Positions 60,712-64,000 of a DNA stretch of 64,000 bases are shown here, piece by piece (within the stretch, counting starts at the first letter, position 1; each line of letters opens with the position of its first letter). Source of the stretch: Ornithinibacillus sp. 4-3 (GTDB lineage Bacteria; Bacillota; Bacilli; Bacillales; Amphibacillaceae); assembly GCF_040958695.1 (NCBI RefSeq), contig NZ_CP162599.1, positions 1,088,001-1,152,000 on the forward strand, given 5' to 3'. The position numbers and the translations under genes are program-made. The notes beneath the pieces were generated by a model. It was not told the DNA's origin. It searched no databases and saw nothing but the letters and a program-made list of their open reading frames with translations.

Positions 60712-62145
60712 ATGAGTAATGACCATGTAAGAGAATATTTAGAGAGCAATGAAGATACTTTTTTTAAAGTAAGTAAATATATTTTCGAACATCCAGAAAT
60801 TCGTTTCCAAGAGCACGAATCAGCGACATTTTTTGCAGACGAATGTGAAAAGGCAGGCTTTACAGTTGAACGAGGCGTAGCCAATATTGAAACTGCATTC
60901 GTAGCTACATATGGAAGTGGGAAACCTGTTATTGGATTTTTAGGAGAATTTGATGCGTTATCTGGTTTAGGACAGCAAGCTTTTGAAACAAAACCAACTC
61001 CAGATGGAAATTCTGCAGGTCATGGTTGTGGACATAATTTATTAGGAACAGGTGCATTTGCTGCTGCATGTGCGGCAAAGGACTATTTAGAGAAGAATAA
61101 TCTTCCAGGAACTGTAAAATTCTTTGGTTGTCCAGCTGAAGAAGGTGGATCAGGTAAGACATATATGGTAAGAGAAGGTGTATTTGAAGGTGTTGATATT
61201 GCACTGACATGGCACCCATCTCCAGCAAATAGCATTATGAGTGCTTCTAGTTTAGCAAACTATCAAGTTTATTTTAAATTTGAAGGAGTTTCATCTCATG
61301 CTGCTGCATCTCCTCATTTAGGACGAAGTGCATTAGATGCCGTTGAACTGATGAGTTCAGGAGTAAACTACCTACGTGAGCATGTTGTTCCTGAAGCAAG
61401 AATGCATTATGCATATACAAATACAGGAGGAATTTCGCCGAATGTTGTTCAGCCTGTAGCAGAGGTTCTTTACTTAGTTCGTGCACCTCATGTGAAGCAA
61501 GTGGATGATATCTTCAAGCGTGTTGTGAAAATTGCTGAAGGTGCGGCATTAATGACAGAAACAAAAATGACAATGAAATTCGATAAAGCATGTTCGAACT
61601 ATATTCCAAATCGTGCACTTGAGAAAGTTCTATATCAAGGCTTATTAGATTCTAAGGTTGAACCACCAACAGAGGAAGAGGAATCTTTTGCTAAGGCAAT
61701 TTGGGAAACCTTAACACCTGGAGAAAAGGAAAGTTATGTGGACGGGCTAATCGGCTTTGGATATGCAGGTGATGGCAGTGAGTTTGAAGGGAAATATGTT
61801 TGTGATTCTATCTCACCATATGAAGCGATGGACTCAGCATTACCTGGTTCTACTGATGTAGCAGATGTTAGCTGGGTTGTTCCAACAGCACAGCTCTCAG
61901 CAGCAACTTCTGCATTAGGTACACCATTACACACATGGCAGATGACGACACAAGGTATTGGTACATTTGCGACAAAAGGAATGTTAAGATCTGCTGAAGC
62001 AATGGCGAAAGCAGCTATACATTTATTCGAAAATGAAGAGGATTTTAAAGCTGTAAGAGCAGAATTCGAGGAATTTCAAGCGAAAAATCCTTATACTTGT
62101 CCAATTCCTGCAGATGTTCAACCTACTATTTTACCGAAAAATTAA
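60712..62145 (+). CDS. M20D-family amidohydrolase (AbgB-like)
   Basis: A 477-residue amidohydrolase. EHPEIRFQEHESATFFADECE near the start, GHGCGHNLLGTGAFAAACA, and PAEEGGSGKTYMVREG hold the metal ligands. ISPNVVQPVAEVLYLVRAP and the long C-terminal part match the aminobenzoyl-glutamate hydrolase subunit B type. It may deacylate amino acids or hydrolyse aminobenzoyl-glutamate; no AbgA partner is adjacent. ATG 60712 has AAGGGATCTAATA before it. It closes the peptide-scavenging block and has its own terminator. Confidence 0.87.
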   Translation: MSNDHVREYLESNEDTFFKVSKYIFEHPEIRFQEHESATFFADECEKAGFTVERGVANIETAFVATYGSGKPVIGFLGEFDALSGLGQQAFETKPTPDGNSAGHGCGHNLLGTGAFAAACAAKDYLEKNNLPGTVKFFGCPAEEGGSGKTYMVREGVFEGVDIALTWHPSPANSIMSASSLANYQVYFKFEGVSSHAAASPHLGRSALDAVELMSSGVNYLREHVVPEARMHYAYTNTGGISPNVVQPVAEVLYLVRAPHVKQVDDIFKRVVKIAEGAALMTETKMTMKFDKACSNYIPNRALEKVLYQGLLDSKVEPPTEEEESFAKAIWETLTPGEKESYVDGLIGFGYAGDGSEFEGKYVCDSISPYEAMDSALPGSTDVADVSWVVPTAQLSAATSALGTPLHTWQMTTQGIGTFATKGMLRSAEAMAKAAIHLFENEEDFKAVRAEFEEFQAKNPYTCPIPADVQPTILPKN

Positions 62146-62172
62146 AAATGAAAAGCAAGGATTAGAATATTT

Positions 62173-62213
62173 AAACCGACTTCTGGAACTTATATCTAGA
62201 GGTCGGTTTTTTT
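62173..62213 (+). terminator. Terminator after the AbgB-like gene
   Basis: AAACCGACTTCT pairs with AGAGGTCGGTTT around a loop, followed by TTTT. Confidence 0.85.
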
Positions 62214-62359
62214 ATCGTAATTTACACTTTAAAATCTAAGTTAGATGATAATTAGCCAACAATTAATCGTCTTTATAAGTGATATTTCGTTTTGTTTTTC
62301 TCTTGCAATTATTCTAAAGATTTAGGATAATAAAATAAAGGGATGAAAGGGAGAGTTCC

Positions 62360-62593
62360 ATGAAAAAGCAAAAAAGGCCTTATCTATTTATTATGTACAC
62401 TGGTCAGCCTATTCATGCTCGAAGAGAAATACCATACGAAATAAAATTAACAACTCGATTACTATTAGATGAACTGTGCTTTCAGTGGAATAAAACAAGA
62501 TTAGAAGAAGCTATCAATGAATCCCTTGAAACAGGTAATCGCGCAGAATTTTATCAATTAAGTGAAGCATATCGTTTAACAATAAGAGAATAA
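62360..62593 (+). CDS. IDEAL-domain protein
   Basis: A 77-residue protein. The C-terminal 40 residues, LLLDELCFQWNKTRLEEAINESLETG, match the IDEAL domain found in small Bacillaceae regulators and in YpiB-like proteins; a basic N-terminal segment precedes it. The function is unclear and the domain may mediate protein contacts. GAAAGGGAGAGTTCC precedes ATG 62360. Single gene. Confidence 0.82.
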   Translation: MKKQKRPYLFIMYTGQPIHARREIPYEIKLTTRLLLDELCFQWNKTRLEEAINESLETGNRAEFYQLSEAYRLTIRE

Positions 62594-62599
62594 TGTTCA

Positions 62600-62650
62600 A
62601 GCCTCATTTCAATTAGCTTATAGCGATGGAATGGGGTTTTAATTTTTTAC
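62600..62650 (+). terminator. Weak terminator after the IDEAL-domain gene
   Basis: CCTCATTTCA pairs with TGGAATGGGG by several G-U pairs, followed by TTTTAATTTTTT. Confidence 0.45.
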
Positions 62651-62836
62651 GAGTTGTAAAGCCATCATCTCTATTAGGTGGAAGGAGAGGCTCGCCAATG
62701 AATCCAGTCTTACTTTGCCTAGGTTCCGTAAAAAAAACTATTTCAAAAAATGAAAAAGAATAAAGAAACTATTCATTATGAAAAAATTTGGTACAATAGA
62801 AGATGATGGTTATGATGATAAAGGAGGAAAATACAT

Positions 62837-64000
62837 ATGGAGTTTCGTATTGAGAAAGATACATTAGGAGAAGTGAAAGTACCTGCTGATAAATTCTGGG
62901 GTGCACAGACAGAGCGTAGTAAACAGAATTTCCCAATTGGAAATGAGAAAATGCCTCAAGAAATCATTCGTGCGTTTGCAATTTTAAAACAAAGCACAGC
63001 GAAAGCAAATTGTGAATTAGGCCTTTTAGATAAAATCAAGGCAGATGCAATTACGTATGCAACAGAAGAAATTCTTGCCGGAAATGTAGACGATCATTTC
63101 CCATTAGTAGTATGGCAAACAGGTAGTGGAACACAGTCTAACATGAACGTCAATGAAGTAATCGCATTTGTAGGAAATAAGTGGTTAGAAGAGCAAGGTA
63201 AAGAAGAGCGTATTCATCCAAATGATGATGTAAACAAATCACAAAGCTCTAATGATACTTATCCAACAGCTATGCATGTTGCATTTGTCTTAAAGCTAGA
63301 GGATTATATGCTACCAGCAGTTAAGCAATTAAAAGGTACACTAGAAGAAAAAATGAATGCATTTATGGATATTGTTAAAATCGGACGTACACATTTACAG
63401 GATGCGACACCATTAACATTAGGTCAAGAAATTAGTGGTTGGCACCGTATGTTAGAAAAAGCAGAAGTGATGATTCAGGAAAGTGCAAATCACTTAAAAG
63501 AATTAGCAATTGGTGGGACAGCTGTAGGAACAGGCTTAAATGCACATCCTGATTTCTCTAACCTTGTATGTAAAGCAATCTCAGAATATACAGGGAAAGA
63601 ATTCACGTCTGCGTCTAACAAATTCCATTCTTTAACAAGCTATGATGAAGCAGTTTATGCACATGGGGCATTAAAAGCACTTGCTGCAGATATGATGAAG
63701 ATTGCAAATGACGTAAGATGGTTAGCTAGTGGTCCTCGTTGTGGTATTGGTGAAATTACTATTCCTGCTAATGAGCCGGGAAGCTCAATCATGCCAGGTA
63801 AAGTAAATCCAACTCAAAGTGAATCTGTTACAATGGTTGTTACACAGGTAATGGGAAATGATGCAGCAATTGGATTTGCAGCAAGCCAGGGTAATTTCGA
63901 ATTAAACGTATTCAAGCCAGTTATCGCATATAACTTCTTACAATCTTGTCAAATACTAGCAGATAGTATCGTGTCATTTGATCTTCGTTGCGCACAAGGT
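62837..64000 (+). CDS. fumC: Class II fumarate hydratase (cut by window edge)
   Basis: The first 388 codons of a class II fumarase are present. [43 protein letters not shown] and the family signature [11 protein letters not shown] are in the normal order. It hydrates fumarate to malate in the TCA cycle. AAGGAGGAAAATACAT lies before ATG 62837. About 70 C-terminal residues are beyond the window. It runs from a spacer of about 240 bases that also contains a 21-codon frame at 62698. Confidence 0.95.
   Translation, partial: MEFRIEKDTLGEVKVPADKFWGAQTERSKQNFPIGNEKMPQEIIRAFAILKQSTAKANCELGLLDKIKADAITYATEEILAGNVDDHFPLVVWQTGSGTQSNMNVNEVIAFVGNKWLEEQGKEERIHPNDDVNKSQSSNDTYPTAMHVAFVLKLEDYMLPAVKQLKGTLEEKMNAFMDIVKIGRTHLQDATPLTLGQEISGWHRMLEKAEVMIQESANHLKELAIGGTAVGTGLNAHPDFSNLVCKAISEYTGKEFTSASNKFHSLTSYDEAVYAHGALKALAADMMKIANDVRWLASGPRCGIGEITIPANEPGSSIMPGKVNPTQSESVTMVVTQVMGNDAAIGFAASQGNFELNVFKPVIAYNFLQSCQILADSIVSFDLRCAQG

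Noticed and set aside
1..64000. CRISPR arrays, tRNA or rRNA genes, prophage modules
   Set aside because: No regularly spaced direct repeats, no cloverleaf or CCA-ending sequences, and no phage structural genes were found.

Overview
The window looks like a chromosomal segment of a low-GC, spore-forming member of the Bacillaceae, most like Oceanobacillus. This rests on sequence alone: AT-rich codon use, a CotD-type spore coat protein, a YhcN-type sporulation lipoprotein, a SigI/RsgI pair, a proBA operon behind a T-box, a met operon behind an S-box, and a queG / yhbB / trmL order like that of Bacillus subtilis. I see no phage, insertion sequence, CRISPR array, tRNA or rRNA. Most of the window is ordinary core chromosome, with a few accessory patches.

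Layout. 0-6 kb: start of a DeoR-type regulator, a DMT exporter, a spore coat protein, a paired SMR exporter, a YitT-type membrane protein, a pyridoxal kinase, a small haem-binding-type membrane protein and a GNAT acetyltransferase, all on the minus strand. 6-15.5 kb: a MATE exporter with a striking palindrome over its promoter, an iron-type alcohol dehydrogenase, a tartrate/isopropylmalate-type dehydrogenase, an esterase, and the SbcD-SbcC nuclease. 15.5-23 kb: a PCYCGC lipoprotein, T-box-proBA, the SAM-riboswitch operon metI-yxjG (minus strand), a fumarylacetoacetate-hydrolase-family enzyme and PlsC. 23.3-23.5 kb: a probable 6S RNA gene. 23.7-37.2 kb: exporters, a DNA glycosylase, a carbamoylase-type M20 enzyme, a nitroreductase, an alpha/beta hydrolase, two small proteins, D-amino acid aminotransferase, an ABC exporter, then queG-ogt-yhbB-trmL. 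37.2-44.6 kb: a 33-residue membrane protein, odhAB of the TCA cycle, a second MATE exporter and a MurG-like transferase. 44.7-53.3 kb: beta carbonic anhydrase, a membrane-anchored trypsin-like protease, sigI-rsgI, sporulation items, an M20 dipeptidase, a YueD-type reductase and methionine aminopeptidase. 53.5-62.1 kb: a peptide-scavenging block with two related binding lipoproteins and three hydrolases, the first gene under a promoter overlapped by a perfect cre (CcpA) site. 62.3-64 kb: an IDEAL-domain protein and the start of fumC.

How the parts work together. Amino acid supply is under RNA control: a T-box with proline codon CCU controls proBA, and an S-box controls metI-yxjG. OdhAB and fumarase belong to the TCA cycle. 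The binding proteins of the 53-62 kb block probably pass peptides to a permease encoded elsewhere, and the M20 and S9 enzymes would then degrade them in the cytoplasm.

The least explained material is intergenic. A family of GC-richer repeats recurs near 3.8, 45.3 and 52.2 kb (possibly a fragment at 44.65 kb), sharing a hairpin module and a 60-bp tail module. Two copies end in inverted repeats built on TGTTCAAA, which suggests a MITE-like or structured-RNA element. Other points worth a second look are the MATE operator, a 5'-terminal hairpin that hides the ribosome binding site of the yhbB-like gene, and two unannotated small genes. I did not find a clearly new multi-gene system.
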